Notes: generated by a model from the sequence alone, not told the origin. A stretch of DNA of 64,000 nt from Roseburia sp. AM59-24XD (GCF_003478445.1 NZ_QUET01000013.1:1-64000); one strand, 5' to 3'; positions 43,060-52,962 are shown, counted from the stretch's first letter. Translations and numbers: made by a program.

Positions 43060-45384
43060 ATGAATATTCAGAAAAAGATTGCAGAAGAATTAAAGATTAA
43101 GGAGTGGCAGGTTGAATCGGTTATTAAATTGATCGATGAAGGCAATACGATTCCGTTTATTGCCCGTTACCGTAAGGAGGCACACGGTTCGCTGGATGAT
43201 GAGCAGCTTCGAAATCTCTCCGAACGACTGACGTATCTGCGCAATCTCGAGGAGAAGAAGCAGCAGGTACTGGCAAGTATTGAGGAACAGGGAAAGCTCA
43301 CAGAGGAGTTGAAAAAACAGATTCTGGAAGCACAGACACAGGTTGTTGTGGATGATCTGTATCGTCCGTACCGCCCGAAGAGAAGAACGAGAGCAACAAT
43401 CGCCAAAGAGAAGGGGCTTGATGGTCTTGCACAGATCATTATGGCACAGGAGACAGTGAAAAGTCTGGAAGAGGAAGCACAGATGTATCTTTCGGAGGAG
43501 AAGGGCGTTGATAGTGTAAAGGATGCTATTGACGGTGCGCGGGATATTATTGCGGAGCAGATTTCCGATGAGGCGGATTATCGTATATATATCCGTAAGC
43601 TCACCATGGAGGAAGGTGTGATTACATCCACTGCAAAGGACGAGAAAGAGCAGTCTGTTTATGAAATGTATTATGAGTTTCAGGAGCAGGTCAGCAAGAT
43701 CGCAGGACACCGTGTGCTTGCGTTAAACCGGGGCGAGAAAGAAAAGATCCTTGTTGTAAAGCTGATCGCGCCGGAAGAGCGGATTCTGCAGTATCTTCAC
43801 AAGAAGGTGATCGCCGGAGACAATGCGAATACCGAAGCAGTACTTGAGGAAGCGGTGGAGGACAGCTACAAGCGCCTGATCGCACCGGCGATCGAGAGAG
43901 AAGTGCGCAATGAACTGACAGAGAAGGCTGAGGATGGAGCAATCCGTGTCTTTGGAAAAAATCTGGAGCAGCTTTTAATGGCTCCGCCGATCGCCGGCAA
44001 AACAGTGCTTGGATGGGATCCGGCATTTCGTACCGGCTGTAAGCTGGCGGTTGTGGATCCGACCGGAAAGGTATTGGATACTACGGTTATCTATCCGACA
44101 GCACCACAGAACAAGGTCGATGAAGCGAAGCGGGTTGTCAAAAAGCTGATTGACAAGTATGATATTTCCCTGATCTCCGTCGGAAACGGAACGGCATCCA
44201 GAGAATCCGAGCAGATCATTGCCGAGATGCTAAAGGAAATTAAGAAACCGGTACAGTATGTGATCGTCAATGAGGCGGGGGCATCGGTTTATTCTGCAAG
44301 TAAGCTGGCAACGGAGGAGTTCCCGAACTTTGATGTAGGACAACGATCCGCCACATCCATTGCAAGAAGAATCCAGGATCCGCTGGCAGAGCTTGTGAAG
44401 ATCGATCCGCAGTCGATCGGTGTAGGACAGTATCAGCATGACATGAATCAGAAAAAGCTGTCGGAGACGCTTACCGGTGTTGTGGAGGATTGTGTGAATA
44501 AAGTAGGAGTAGATCTGAACACGGCATCCGCTTCCCTGTTGGAATATATATCAGGTATTTCCAAGACGATTGCGAAAAATATTGTCACATACCGCGAGGA
44601 AAACGGTCGTTTTACGAATCGGAAGCAGCTGCTTAAGGTGGCAAAGCTTGGTCCGAAGGCGTTTGAACAATGTGCGGGCTTTATGCGTATCCCGGATGGA
44701 GACAATCCGTTGGATGCAACGAGTGTGCATCCGGAGTCTTATCAGGCAGCAGGACAGCTTCTGGAGAAGTTAGATATGACGATGGAAGAGGTCAAAAAAC
44801 TGCAGGGTGAGATCGCCAAAGCCAATACAGGAAAGCGTGGCGTGGCTCCAAAAACAAAGAAAAAGAAAGAATTTGTTGTCCGTAATACCGGTTCTGCATT
44901 TGGTGCCGCATTTGCAAAGGCGTTTGGCGAGAGCCGGCCGGAGTTTGCTGAGGAAAAGCCTGCAGAGAATATTAAGAAAGCCGGCGTAAAGGGAATTGCC
45001 GGTCGTATCCATGACAAAAAGAAAATGGCACAGGAGCTTGGAATAGGCGAGATCACGCTGGAGGATATTGTGAAGGAATTGGAAAAACCGGCAAGAGATC
45101 CGCGTGATGAAATGCCAAAACCGATCCTTCGCACAGATGTTCTTGAAATGAAGGATTTGAAGGAGGGGATGATCCTGAAAGGAACCGTGCGCAATGTAAT
45201 TGATTTCGGTGCTTTTGTGGATATCGGCGTGCATCAGGACGGTCTTGTTCATATTTCCCAGTTGTCGGACAAAGGCTTTGTGAAGCACCCGTTGGATGTT
45301 GTCAGTGTCGGAGATATTGTTGATGTCAAGGTGATGAGTGTGGATCTGAAAAAACAGAGAATCCAGCTGACTATGAAACTTTAA
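43060..45384 (+). CDS. tex: Tex-family RNA-binding transcription accessory protein
   Basis: About 774 residues. In order: N-terminal helical domain (IKEWQVESVIKLIDEGNTIPFIARYRKE), YqgF/RuvC-like nuclease fold (LGWDPAFRTGCKLAVVDPTG), tandem helix-hairpin-helix domains (DLNTASASLLEYISGI, then RKQLLKVAKLGPKAFEQC), and a C-terminal S1 domain (GTVRNVIDFGAFVDIGVHQDGLVHISQL). A Lys-rich insert of about 70 residues (620-690) before the last HhH part makes it longer than usual. Tex binds RNA polymerase and nucleic acids and affects transcription and stress. The start at 43060 has GGAG 6 nt upstream, right after the hairpin at 43018. Confidence 0.94.
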   Translation: MNIQKKIAEELKIKEWQVESVIKLIDEGNTIPFIARYRKEAHGSLDDEQLRNLSERLTYLRNLEEKKQQVLASIEEQGKLTEELKKQILEAQTQVVVDDLYRPYRPKRRTRATIAKEKGLDGLAQIIMAQETVKSLEEEAQMYLSEEKGVDSVKDAIDGARDIIAEQISDEADYRIYIRKLTMEEGVITSTAKDEKEQSVYEMYYEFQEQVSKIAGHRVLALNRGEKEKILVVKLIAPEERILQYLHKKVIAGDNANTEAVLEEAVEDSYKRLIAPAIEREVRNELTEKAEDGAIRVFGKNLEQLLMAPPIAGKTVLGWDPAFRTGCKLAVVDPTGKVLDTTVIYPTAPQNKVDEAKRVVKKLIDKYDISLISVGNGTASRESEQIIAEMLKEIKKPVQYVIVNEAGASVYSASKLATEEFPNFDVGQRSATSIARRIQDPLAELVKIDPQSIGVGQYQHDMNQKKLSETLTGVVEDCVNKVGVDLNTASASLLEYISGISKTIAKNIVTYREENGRFTNRKQLLKVAKLGPKAFEQCAGFMRIPDGDNPLDATSVHPESYQAAGQLLEKLDMTMEEVKKLQGEIAKANTGKRGVAPKTKKKKEFVVRNTGSAFGAAFAKAFGESRPEFAEEKPAENIKKAGVKGIAGRIHDKKKMAQELGIGEITLEDIVKELEKPARDPRDEMPKPILRTDVLEMKDLKEGMILKGTVRNVIDFGAFVDIGVHQDGLVHISQLSDKGFVKHPLDVVSVGDIVDVKVMSVDLKKQRIQLTMKL

Positions 45385-45403
45385 ACAGAAAATGACTAAT
45401 TTT

Positions 45404-45433
45404 TTGCTTTTTACTGAGGGAATATGTTATAAT
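45404..45433 (+). promoter_or_regulatory. Promoter of the sulfotransferase-like/cysDN cluster
   Basis: TTGCTT (45404-45409), an 18-bp spacer and TATAAT (45428-45433) with an extended -10 TG at 45425-45426. The cluster from 45517 to 50188 can be one transcript from here. Confidence 0.75.
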
Positions 45434-45453
45434 CACTTGGAAGGAGGAGTGCG

Positions 45454-45489
45454 GTGTGTTTTGAAGGATCCGAAGTGATCTTTTCATAA
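45454..45489 (+). CDS. Possible 11-residue leader peptide
   Basis: GTG 45454 has the best ribosome binding site of the region (AAGGAGGAG, about 5 nt upstream) and opens MCFEGSEVIFS before TAA 45487. The reading frame is the same as that of the sulfotransferase-like gene, whose own GTG at 45517 has no clear ribosome binding site. It could be a leader that feeds ribosomes to the next gene, or the true N-terminus cut off by a mutation. Confidence 0.3.
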   Translation: MCFEGSEVIFS

Positions 45490-45516
45490 AAATGACACAA
45501 TTGCACGATAATATCA

Positions 45517-47445
45517 GTGGGAATATTTGGAAGACGCATTGACATTAAAAATGCGACAAAGACAACCTACAGCGATGAAGATTTAAGAAAGCTGGATCTG
45601 AATTACCGCAATAAATTTCAGATCGACCGTGAAAAGCGGATATACACTCCGTTTCGAAAGGAGATGCCGAGAGCGTGGCAGAGTCAGGTTCGTGATATGG
45701 CATTTGAGCAGATTCTGGATGACCGCATTTTCAGTTTTCGTCACCTGCTTGTGATCCCGAATCCCTATGGTGCATCGGTACAGACAGCCATGCTTCTGTT
45801 CAATACACCGAAGGAATACAGGGTGCGTTATCGTATCCTCGGCAAGACGGAGGGGACGGATTTTGTTGGCGAGACCCGCATGACGACGAGACATCGTGTC
45901 CCGATCATGGGACTTTATAAAGGATATACCAATAAACTGATCCTGGAACTGATCGACAGTGCAGGAGAGGTGTACCAGCGAAGAGATTTAAGGATTTACA
46001 CAAGAGATATTCCGCTCGGACAGCAGAATATCGTGACAAAGGTAGAGCATTCAGAGTCTTCCTGCTTTCCATTCATTCTTGTAAACGGATTCCGGTTTAA
46101 ACCGGTGGTATTTGACCAGAATGGAGAGGTACGCTATTCGCTGCAGATCAAGACGGATCAGACGGGTATGATCCCATTAGAAAACGGCAGATTTCTTTAT
46201 GTGGATGCCACTGTGAACTGTATGGCGGCGGACGGAAGCATCAGAGCCTGCCGGTATCATGAGATGGATTACATGGGCAGAGTGTATCAGACCTATGTGC
46301 TGGATTATCCGGTTGGACGGTATGCGGCGCAGAAAGGGGATTCCCTGTTCCTGCTGACGGCGTCAGAGAAAGGCTATGCCGATGACTGCATTATCGAACT
46401 GGACAGGAATACCGGACAGATCCGAAAGAAGTGTCTGCTTCAGGATCTGCTGGGAGATAAGTATCGTATCGAGGGCAACTGGATTGTTGCGAGCGGTATG
46501 CAGTATGTGCAGGGACAGCTGATCTTAACAATGAGACGGTATCATACGGTATTGTCGATCGACTGGGAGAAGCAGTCCGTCAACTGGGCACTGGCTCCGG
46601 AGTCGATCTGGAGAGGCACTGTGCTTGCGGACAAGCTTTTGAAGTCTGTGGATCGGGAGAAGATGGATGGCTATATGCCGGAAAGCCCGAATATTCAGGT
46701 ACAGGAGGATGGAAGCTTAAAACTCCGCCTGTACTGTATACAGAATAAGGGAAATGTTCCCGCAGAGGGAGCGGAATCAGATGATGATTCACGGATTGAC
46801 TTTTATAATATCGATCCGGTCCGAAAGAGTTTTCAGAAGGAACGTAGCATTGCTGTGGTGAAGAGCCAGAGGGATGCAGGATGTTTTTATCGGCAGAAGA
46901 GTGACAGAATATTATCTCTGTCAGGAATGCTGATGAGACGTTCCGACAATCTGAAGGCATGTATCGAGGAACTGGATGGTCAGTCCGGAAGGATGATCAA
47001 CAGACTGCGCCTGTGTAAGCGCTACCGGAGTGCATGGGAGTTTAAGCCGGATATAGAGGCTTATTCTGTGCCGCTGGAGCATGATCTGGATGCCGTAAAG
47101 GGAACCATTGCACCGCCGGCTTTGTATAAGTCTGTGAATGGGGAGACCCTGCCGGAGGCTGTTGCAGAGAAGCTCAAGAAGAGATATTTTGGGAATATCC
47201 GGGTGAGCGATACGCTGTTTTTGTTTGCTTTTTGTCCGGGAACAGTCCAGAATGTTTATCTGATCGGCGAAACGCAGTCGTATGTTCAGTGCTTTGAGGG
47301 GCTGGAGACCAGACCGCGCAAGGAAAGCTTCTGCATGGCGTTAGACCAGCTGGAGCTTGGTGAATATCAGGTATATGTAGAATTTGATAATCAGATCTAC
47401 CATCTGAAAAATGAGATCAGAGTGGAAAGATCACAACAAGAATAA
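45517..47445 (+). CDS. Arylsulfotransferase-like beta-propeller protein (ASST family, divergent)
   Basis: 642 residues. The region about 70-150 resembles the N-terminal domain of arylsulfate sulfotransferases: [15 protein letters not shown] and [20 protein letters not shown]. Propeller-like repeats follow, and residues about 339-359 ([20 protein letters not shown]) align with the conserved RHQSAVIKID-type strand, including its Arg. I cannot find the catalytic His motifs of known ASSTs at the expected places, and there is no signal peptide although known ASSTs are exported. It lies directly before cysD, so a link to sulfate transfer is likely from context, but whether it is an active enzyme is unclear. 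GTG 45517 is the first start after in-frame stops and has a poor ribosome site. Confidence 0.55.
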   Translation: MGIFGRRIDIKNATKTTYSDEDLRKLDLNYRNKFQIDREKRIYTPFRKEMPRAWQSQVRDMAFEQILDDRIFSFRHLLVIPNPYGASVQTAMLLFNTPKEYRVRYRILGKTEGTDFVGETRMTTRHRVPIMGLYKGYTNKLILELIDSAGEVYQRRDLRIYTRDIPLGQQNIVTKVEHSESSCFPFILVNGFRFKPVVFDQNGEVRYSLQIKTDQTGMIPLENGRFLYVDATVNCMAADGSIRACRYHEMDYMGRVYQTYVLDYPVGRYAAQKGDSLFLLTASEKGYADDCIIELDRNTGQIRKKCLLQDLLGDKYRIEGNWIVASGMQYVQGQLILTMRRYHTVLSIDWEKQSVNWALAPESIWRGTVLADKLLKSVDREKMDGYMPESPNIQVQEDGSLKLRLYCIQNKGNVPAEGAESDDDSRIDFYNIDPVRKSFQKERSIAVVKSQRDAGCFYRQKSDRILSLSGMLMRRSDNLKACIEELDGQSGRMINRLRLCKRYRSAWEFKPDIEAYSVPLEHDLDAVKGTIAPPALYKSVNGETLPEAVAEKLKKRYFGNIRVSDTLFLFAFCPGTVQNVYLIGETQSYVQCFEGLETRPRKESFCMALDQLELGEYQVYVEFDNQIYHLKNEIRVERSQQE

Positions 47446-47461
47446 TATATGGAGGAAAACA

Positions 47462-48361
47462 ATGAATCAATTATCACATTTGGAAGAGCTGGAGGCTGAG
47501 GCGATTTACATTATGCGTGAAGTTGTAGCTGAGTGTGAAAAGCCGGTTATGTTGTATTCGATTGGAAAGGATAGTTCGGTAATGCTTCATCTTGCATTGA
47601 AGGCATTTTATCCGGAGAAGCCGCCTTTCCCATTTCTTCATGTGGATACCACATGGAAATTCCACGAAATGATCGAGTTCCGTGATAAAATGGCAAAGAA
47701 ATACGGATTGGATATGATTGTATATACCAATCAGGAAGGTGTAAAGCAGGGAATTAATCCATTTGATCATGGTTCTGCATATACAGATATCATGAAGACG
47801 CAGGCACTGAAGCAGGCACTGGACAAGTATGAATTTACAGCAGCATTCGGTGGTGGCAGACGTGATGAAGAGAAATCCCGTGCCAAGGAGCGTATCTTCT
47901 CATTCCGTAATTCCGCACATGCATGGGATCCGAAGAACCAGCGTCCGGAGATGTGGAAGTTATACAATACAAAGCTGTTCAAGGGTGAAGAGGTGCGAGT
48001 ATTTCCTCTTTCCAACTGGACAGAGAAGGACATCTGGCAGTATATCCGTCAGGAGAATATCGAGATTCCATCCCTTTATTTTGCCAAGGAGCGTCCGGTT
48101 GTTTATCGTGATGGCAACATCATTATGGTGGACGACGACAGAATGCGTCTGAAGGAAGGCGAGAAGCCGGTTATGAAGAAGGTTCGTTTCCGTACATTAG
48201 GATGTTATCCGCTGACCGGTGGTGTAGAATCTGATGCAGAGACACTGGATGAGATCATTGAGGAGACATTGAGTGCAGTATCTTCCGAGAGAACCAGCCG
48301 TGTTATTGATAATGAGGCGGCAGGCAGCATGGAAAGAAGAAAGAGAGAGGGGTATTTCTAA
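47462..48361 (+). CDS. cysD: Sulfate adenylyltransferase small subunit
   Basis: ATP-PP-type subunit of about 299 residues that, with CysN, makes adenosine 5'-phosphosulfate (APS) from sulfate and ATP. The PP-loop is [15 protein letters not shown], followed by the sulfate/ATP segments [20 protein letters not shown] and the C-terminal [12 protein letters not shown] typical of CysD. GGAGGAAAAC lies just before ATG 47462, 16 bp after the sulfotransferase-like gene. cysN follows after 1 bp. No APS or PAPS reductase is seen nearby. Confidence 0.96.
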   Translation: MNQLSHLEELEAEAIYIMREVVAECEKPVMLYSIGKDSSVMLHLALKAFYPEKPPFPFLHVDTTWKFHEMIEFRDKMAKKYGLDMIVYTNQEGVKQGINPFDHGSAYTDIMKTQALKQALDKYEFTAAFGGGRRDEEKSRAKERIFSFRNSAHAWDPKNQRPEMWKLYNTKLFKGEEVRVFPLSNWTEKDIWQYIRQENIEIPSLYFAKERPVVYRDGNIIMVDDDRMRLKEGEKPVMKKVRFRTLGCYPLTGGVESDAETLDEIIEETLSAVSSERTSRVIDNEAAGSMERRKREGYF

Positions 48362-48362
48362 G

Positions 48363-49877
48363 ATGCAGAGTTTACTGAAATTTATTACATGTGGTAGTGT
48401 AGATGACGGAAAGTCCACACTGATCGGACATATGCTTTATGATGCTAAGCTGATCTTCGCGGATCAGGAAAAGGCATTGGAGCTTGATAGTAAAGTGGGA
48501 AGTACCGGTGGTGCAATTGATTACTCCTTACTGCTTGACGGACTGATGGCAGAGCGTGAGCAGGGAATCACGATCGATGTTGCATATCGTTATTTTACGA
48601 CAGAAAAGAGAAGCTTTATCGTAGCAGATACACCGGGTCATGAGGAGTATACCCGTAACATGGCGGTTGGTGCATCCTTCGCAGATCTGGCGGTTATCCT
48701 TGTGGACGCTTCCAAGGGCGTTCTGGTTCAGACAAGACGCCATACACGTATCTGCGCACTGATGGGTATCAAGCATGTTGTTTATGCGGTCAATAAGATG
48801 GATCTTATTGATTACGATGAGAATGAGTTTAAGAATATTGTAAAGCAGATCAAGATCATGACCGGAGAGTATGATTTCGAGACAATGCATATTATTCCGG
48901 TATCTGCAACAGTTGGTGATAATATTACGACAGAGTCTGCAAAGACACCTTGGTACAAGGGTGGTACTCTTCAGAATTATCTGGAGACGATCGATGTTAC
49001 CGATCATTCCGACGAGACAGGTTTCGTTATGCCGGTACAGCGTGTAAGCCGTCCGGACCGCACTTTCCGTGGTTTTCAGGGACAGGTTGAGGTTGGCGAG
49101 ATTCACGTCGGAGATGAGATTACCTCTCTGCCAAGTGGTGAGACAGCTCAGGTAAAGAGCATCCTTAATACAAATAAGGAGGTTGATAATGCCTCCAAGG
49201 GTCAGGCAGTAACGATCCAGCTTGATACAGAGATCGATGTATCCAGAGGCTGTATGCTCTGTAAGGATGTGAATCTGCATACCAATAAGATGTTTACATC
49301 CACTCTTCTGTGGATGGATGATAATAAGCTTGTAGCAGGAAAGAACTATTTCCTGAAGCTTGGAACCAAGATGGTGCCTGCTGTTGTTATGAATATCAAG
49401 TATAAGGTTGATGTCAATGAAGGTACCCATGTTCAGACAGATAAGCTCTATAAGAACGAGATTGCCTGCTGTGACATTGCCTGCTCTGACACGATCGTAT
49501 TCGATGAGTTCAAGCATCATAAGGAACTTGGCGGTTTCGTTCTGATCGATCGTATCACCAATATGACATCTGCATGTGGTGTCGTTGAGCATCCGCTTCG
49601 CCGTGATGACAACCTGACATGGCATAATATGGACATCACAAGAGATCTTCGTGCACAGCAGAAGGGACAGGAGCCGAAGACAATCTGGATGACAGGTCTG
49701 TCCGGAGCCGGAAAGTCTACTCTGATCAATGAGGTAGAGAAGAGACTCTTTGCACAGGGCAAGCATACAATGCTTCTGGATGGAGATAATGTTCGTATGG
49801 GACTGAACAAGAACCTTGGTTTCAAGGAGCAGGATCGTATCGAGAACATCCGTCGTGTGGCTGAGGTTGCCAACTGA
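48363..49877 (+). CDS. cysN: Sulfate adenylyltransferase large subunit CysN with truncated APS-kinase domain
   Basis: 504 residues. The GTPase that drives APS formation is complete: G1 [17 protein letters not shown]3 [15 protein letters not shown]4 YAVNKMD, then EF-Tu-like beta-barrel domains (to about 430). An APS kinase domain is fused after it with P-loop [16 protein letters not shown] and [15 protein letters not shown], the CysNC form. The frame stops at 49875 inside this kinase (RRVAEVAN), where relatives read AKLMNDAG; one missing base near 49872 (AAACTG now AACTG) explains it. The rest of the kinase is at 49877-50188. CysN should still work; the kinase, which makes PAPS, is cut unless the shift is a sequence error. 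Confidence 0.9.
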   Translation: MQSLLKFITCGSVDDGKSTLIGHMLYDAKLIFADQEKALELDSKVGSTGGAIDYSLLLDGLMAEREQGITIDVAYRYFTTEKRSFIVADTPGHEEYTRNMAVGASFADLAVILVDASKGVLVQTRRHTRICALMGIKHVVYAVNKMDLIDYDENEFKNIVKQIKIMTGEYDFETMHIIPVSATVGDNITTESAKTPWYKGGTLQNYLETIDVTDHSDETGFVMPVQRVSRPDRTFRGFQGQVEVGEIHVGDEITSLPSGETAQVKSILNTNKEVDNASKGQAVTIQLDTEIDVSRGCMLCKDVNLHTNKMFTSTLLWMDDNKLVAGKNYFLKLGTKMVPAVVMNIKYKVDVNEGTHVQTDKLYKNEIACCDIACSDTIVFDEFKHHKELGGFVLIDRITNMTSACGVVEHPLRRDDNLTWHNMDITRDLRAQQKGQEPKTIWMTGLSGAGKSTLINEVEKRLFAQGKHTMLLDGDNVRMGLNKNLGFKEQDRIENIRRVAEVAN

Positions 49878-50188
49878 TGAATGATGCCGGATTGATCACA
49901 CTGACATCCTTTATTTCCCCATTTGCAAGTGACCGCCGCAGTGCAAGAGATATCATCGGTAATGACAATTTCATCGAGATCTACATCAGCACACCTCTTG
50001 AGGAGTGTGAGAGAAGAGATGTCAAGGGTCTTTATAAGAGAGCCCGCAGCGGTGAGATTCCAAACTTCTCAGGTATTTCCAGTCCTTATGAGGCACCGGA
50101 GAATCCGGAGATCACGATTGATACAACCGGTATGACGGTTGAGGAATCTGTAGATTACCTGATGGAAGAGCTGAAGAAGTATCTGTAA
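49877..50188 (+). pseudogene. cysC: Severed C-terminal part of the APS kinase domain
   Basis: 103 codons in the +1 frame continue the APS kinase directly: [20 protein letters not shown], then the IYISTPLEECERRDVKGLYK segment and the end of the domain. There is no ribosome binding site before ATG 49877, so it is not an independent gene. Joined to the preceding frame it would give a CysNC of about 608 residues. A strong terminator follows. Confidence 0.85.
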
Positions 50189-50275
50189 TCCGGGGGATTT
50201 TAATGGATCGACGATAAAAATTAAAAACAGGTTGCAATATTCATAGTAATGCAGTATGATTAGTATGAAAACGAT

Positions 50276-50316
50276 AAAAGAGGGTTTGGCTGTTCCGGCA
50301 GCCAAACCTCTTTGTA
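50276..50316 (+). terminator. Terminator after cysNC
   Basis: A perfect 13-bp stem (AGAGG(G)TTTGGCTG with CAGCCAAACCTCT) and a TTCCGG loop, followed by TTGTAGTT and preceded by A-rich sequence. It separates cysQ from cysDNC. Confidence 0.85.
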
Positions 50317-50391
50317 GTTAAGAATATATATGATAAATAATATATTTTATAATGAATCATATTGAAAATGATATAAACGGAGGATAAATAT

Positions 50392-51186
50392 ATGGATTTG
50401 GAAAAAGAGCTTGCTGTGGCAAAGGAAGCTGCGGTACAGGCAGGTTATGCAATCATGGATGTTTATGAGAATGCCGAGGATATGCAGATTACTTATAAGG
50501 ATGGAGATATGCCGCTTACAGCAGCGGACAAGGCATCAAACCGTATTATTGTGGATGCGCTTAAGAAAGCATTTCCGGACTATGCAATCCTTTCCGAGGA
50601 GGAGAAGGATGATCTGTCCCGCCTGGAGAACGATTACTGCTTCGTGGTAGATCCATTGGACGGAACCAAGGAGTTTATCAAGAGAAATGGTCAGTTTACG
50701 GTTAATATTGCACTGTCTTACCGGCATCATTCCATTATGGGTGTGATCTATGTACCTGTGACAGGTGAGCTATATTATGCGGCACAGGGTCAGGGCGCAT
50801 TTCTTGACACGAAGGATAAAAAGGGGGAGAAGCTTCAGGTATCCGACTGTACGGATATGAAAGAGCTGCGTATGGTGATGAGCAGCTCCCATGGCTGTGA
50901 GCAGATGGATCAGCTTTTGGAGAAGTATCAGATCAGTAATTTTGTGAAGATGGGAAGCTCCTTAAAGGGCTGTGTTGTGGCAAAAGGCGATGCGGAGGTG
51001 TATTACGTTTATCCGACGATGGAGTGGGATACGGCAGCGATGCAGTGTATCGTGGAGGAAGCCGGAGCTGTCTTTCGTCAGATGGATGATACCCCGATGC
51101 TTTACAACCGTGAGGACAGTCTGAATGCAAAGGGCTTTTACATTATCAACTCCATGAAGAATAAGCTGGAGCTTGACGCAAAGTAA
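50392..51186 (+). CDS. cysQ: 3'(2'),5'-bisphosphate nucleotidase CysQ
   Basis: 264 residues of the inositol-phosphatase fold. It splits 3'-phosphoadenosine 5'-phosphate (PAP), the by-product of any reaction that uses PAPS, to AMP. The metal-binding motifs are ILSEEEKDD, DPLDGTKEFIKRNGQFT and EWDTAAMQCIVEEAG. GGAGGATAAAT lies just before ATG 50392. Its place after cysDNC, despite the terminator between, supports a PAPS-based pathway. An alternative substrate such as inositol phosphates is less likely given the DGTKEF form. Confidence 0.92.
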   Translation: MDLEKELAVAKEAAVQAGYAIMDVYENAEDMQITYKDGDMPLTAADKASNRIIVDALKKAFPDYAILSEEEKDDLSRLENDYCFVVDPLDGTKEFIKRNGQFTVNIALSYRHHSIMGVIYVPVTGELYYAAQGQGAFLDTKDKKGEKLQVSDCTDMKELRMVMSSSHGCEQMDQLLEKYQISNFVKMGSSLKGCVVAKGDAEVYYVYPTMEWDTAAMQCIVEEAGAVFRQMDDTPMLYNREDSLNAKGFYIINSMKNKLELDAK

Positions 51187-51254
51187 GCTTATCAAGAGAT
51201 ATTTAAGGTACAAAGCCTATATGGAATACAAAACGAAACGGAGGAAGAGATACC

Positions 51255-52733
51255 ATGAAAACTGAAAAAAACAAAAAAGATTTTAAGAGTGAATTTGGTA
51301 TGATGCTTGCGCTTTTAAAAATCGGATTTATCGGTTTTGGCGGCGGAAGTGCTCTGATTCCGGTTATCGAAAAAGAAGTGGTTGAGGAGAGGAAGCTTGT
51401 CACGGAGGAAGAGTTTAATAAGGATGTATTAGTGGCAAGCATCACACCCGGAGCGCTGCCGATGGAGATTTCCACCGGACTTGGCAAGCGGGCATATGGT
51501 GTCGGCGGAATGATAGTATCTGCACTGATGCTTGCATTTCCGGGAGCACTGATCACGGTGGCAATGCTTGTCGCAATGTCACGTCTTCATTCAAATGTAC
51601 TGACACAGATAGAGATCCTCTCGATAGGTATCTCCGCATTTATTGCATGTCTGCTTACCGAATATTCCAGAAAGACTCTGGCAGAGGCACGGGCAGAGAG
51701 TAAGGGGCGCTGGAAGCGTGCGGTTGTAATCCTGGTGGGCGTATTTTTGCTGACCTGCGGGAAAGCAGTGTATGGAATCCTGGGATTCGAAGGAACGCCG
51801 ATCGTACATCTGTCAACGTTGCAGGTGCTCGGCGTGTCGATGTTTGGTATTTTGTACACACACTGCAAGTTTACCCGGAAGAATCTGACAGTTTCCGGTG
51901 TGCTGATCCTGGGATATATTGCATGTCTAAGCTTTGATCTGCCGTATGAGACTTATATTTATAACGGACTTCGGGCAGTGATGGTGATTCTGGCAGTCTG
52001 GGGACTGGTTCGCAGCATTTTGGATGATGGACAGAAAAAGAAAATTTCTCCGAAAAGGATGCTTCAGGAGGAGATGGCATGGATCCTGTTTTTTGCGGTG
52101 CTTTCTGTACCGGCACTGTTATATGGTGGACATGTTCTGGAATTTCTGGGACAGGGCTTTCTTTCCTCCATCCTTTCCTTTGGAGGCGGTGATGCGTATC
52201 TGTCTGTTGCGGACGGTATGTTTGTCAATTCCGGAATTGTTGAGAAGGCTGACTTTTATGGTCATCTGGTACCGTTAGTCAATCTTCTTCCGGGATCTAT
52301 TTTGTGTAAGACCTTGTCCGGCATCGGTTATCTGCTGGGCTTTGAGATGAGCAGCGGAAGCATTCCGGCAGGCTGCCTTGTGGCACTGGCCGGATTTGCA
52401 TGCAGTGTTATGGCGTCCGGCGGAGTATTCTGTCTGGTATCCCATATTTATGAATGCTTTGAATCGCTTAGCGTATTCCGGCTGCTGAGCCGCTGGATCC
52501 GTCCGATCATTGCAGGTACCCTGCTGACAGTTATGCTGTCCCTTTTCTCACAGAATATCAGTACCGGGGCAAAGCTTGGCTGCCCGGCATGGATCGCTCT
52601 CGGTATCTCTGCGCTGATCTATGGGATGAACCTGATCCTGCTGTATGTTCTCCGCAAGAAAAACGGTATGTTGATCCTGTGTTCCATCGTGGCAACACTC
52701 GTTCTTGGTAACATGGCAATCCTTTTGTTTTAA
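51255..52733 (+). CDS. ChrA-family (chromate ion transporter) membrane protein
   Basis: 492 residues in two homologous halves, each with the CHR-family signature: FIGFGGGSALIPVIEKEVV (about 29-47) with SITPGALPMEISTG in the first, and SFGGGDAYLSVADGMFV (about 310-326) with NLLPGSILCKTLSGIGY in the second. Ten or more membrane segments are visible. Known ChrA proteins export chromate, an analogue of sulfate. Lying 68 bp after cysQ and next to sulfate-activation genes, this one may move sulfate or a sulfated product; that is inference from context. GGAGGAAGAG lies before ATG 51255. Confidence 0.82.
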   Translation: MKTEKNKKDFKSEFGMMLALLKIGFIGFGGGSALIPVIEKEVVEERKLVTEEEFNKDVLVASITPGALPMEISTGLGKRAYGVGGMIVSALMLAFPGALITVAMLVAMSRLHSNVLTQIEILSIGISAFIACLLTEYSRKTLAEARAESKGRWKRAVVILVGVFLLTCGKAVYGILGFEGTPIVHLSTLQVLGVSMFGILYTHCKFTRKNLTVSGVLILGYIACLSFDLPYETYIYNGLRAVMVILAVWGLVRSILDDGQKKKISPKRMLQEEMAWILFFAVLSVPALLYGGHVLEFLGQGFLSSILSFGGGDAYLSVADGMFVNSGIVEKADFYGHLVPLVNLLPGSILCKTLSGIGYLLGFEMSSGSIPAGCLVALAGFACSVMASGGVFCLVSHIYECFESLSVFRLLSRWIRPIIAGTLLTVMLSLFSQNISTGAKLGCPAWIALGISALIYGMNLILLYVLRKKNGMLILCSIVATLVLGNMAILLF

Positions 52734-52773
52734 GCCTGTAAGAAAAATAAATAAAAAAAATTAAAAAAAGGGC

Positions 52774-52802
52774 TTGCATTTTTTGAAAAGCTAATATATA
52801 AT
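52774..52802 (+). promoter_or_regulatory. tRNA-Arg promoter
   Basis: TTGCAT (52774-52779), a 17-bp spacer and TATAAT (52797-52802), 43 bp before the tRNA, after an A-rich stretch that could act as an UP element. Confidence 0.75.
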
Positions 52803-52845
52803 ATCTCAAGTACGGAACAGAGATGTGAAGTACGAGAGATAATTT

Positions 52846-52919
<74 letters not shown>

Positions 52920-52923
52920 CTAT

Positions 52924-52962
52924 GAATCCTTGCAGCGGGTATTCGCAGCAGGATTTTTTCAA
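52924..52962 (+). terminator. Terminator after tRNA-Arg
   Basis: AATCCTTGC pairs with GCAGGATT (one bulge) around an 11-13 nt loop, followed by TTTTTC. Confidence 0.65.

Noticed and set aside
41646..43060. T-box or amino-acid riboswitch around hom
   Set aside because: The 22-bp gap before hom is too short, and the 165 bp after it lack the T-box sequence and specifier stem.
48528..49766. A 412-codon open frame on the minus strand opposite cysN
   Set aside because: It is a shadow of the cysN codon pattern, has no recognisable domain and no ribosome site, and lies entirely inside a conserved gene.
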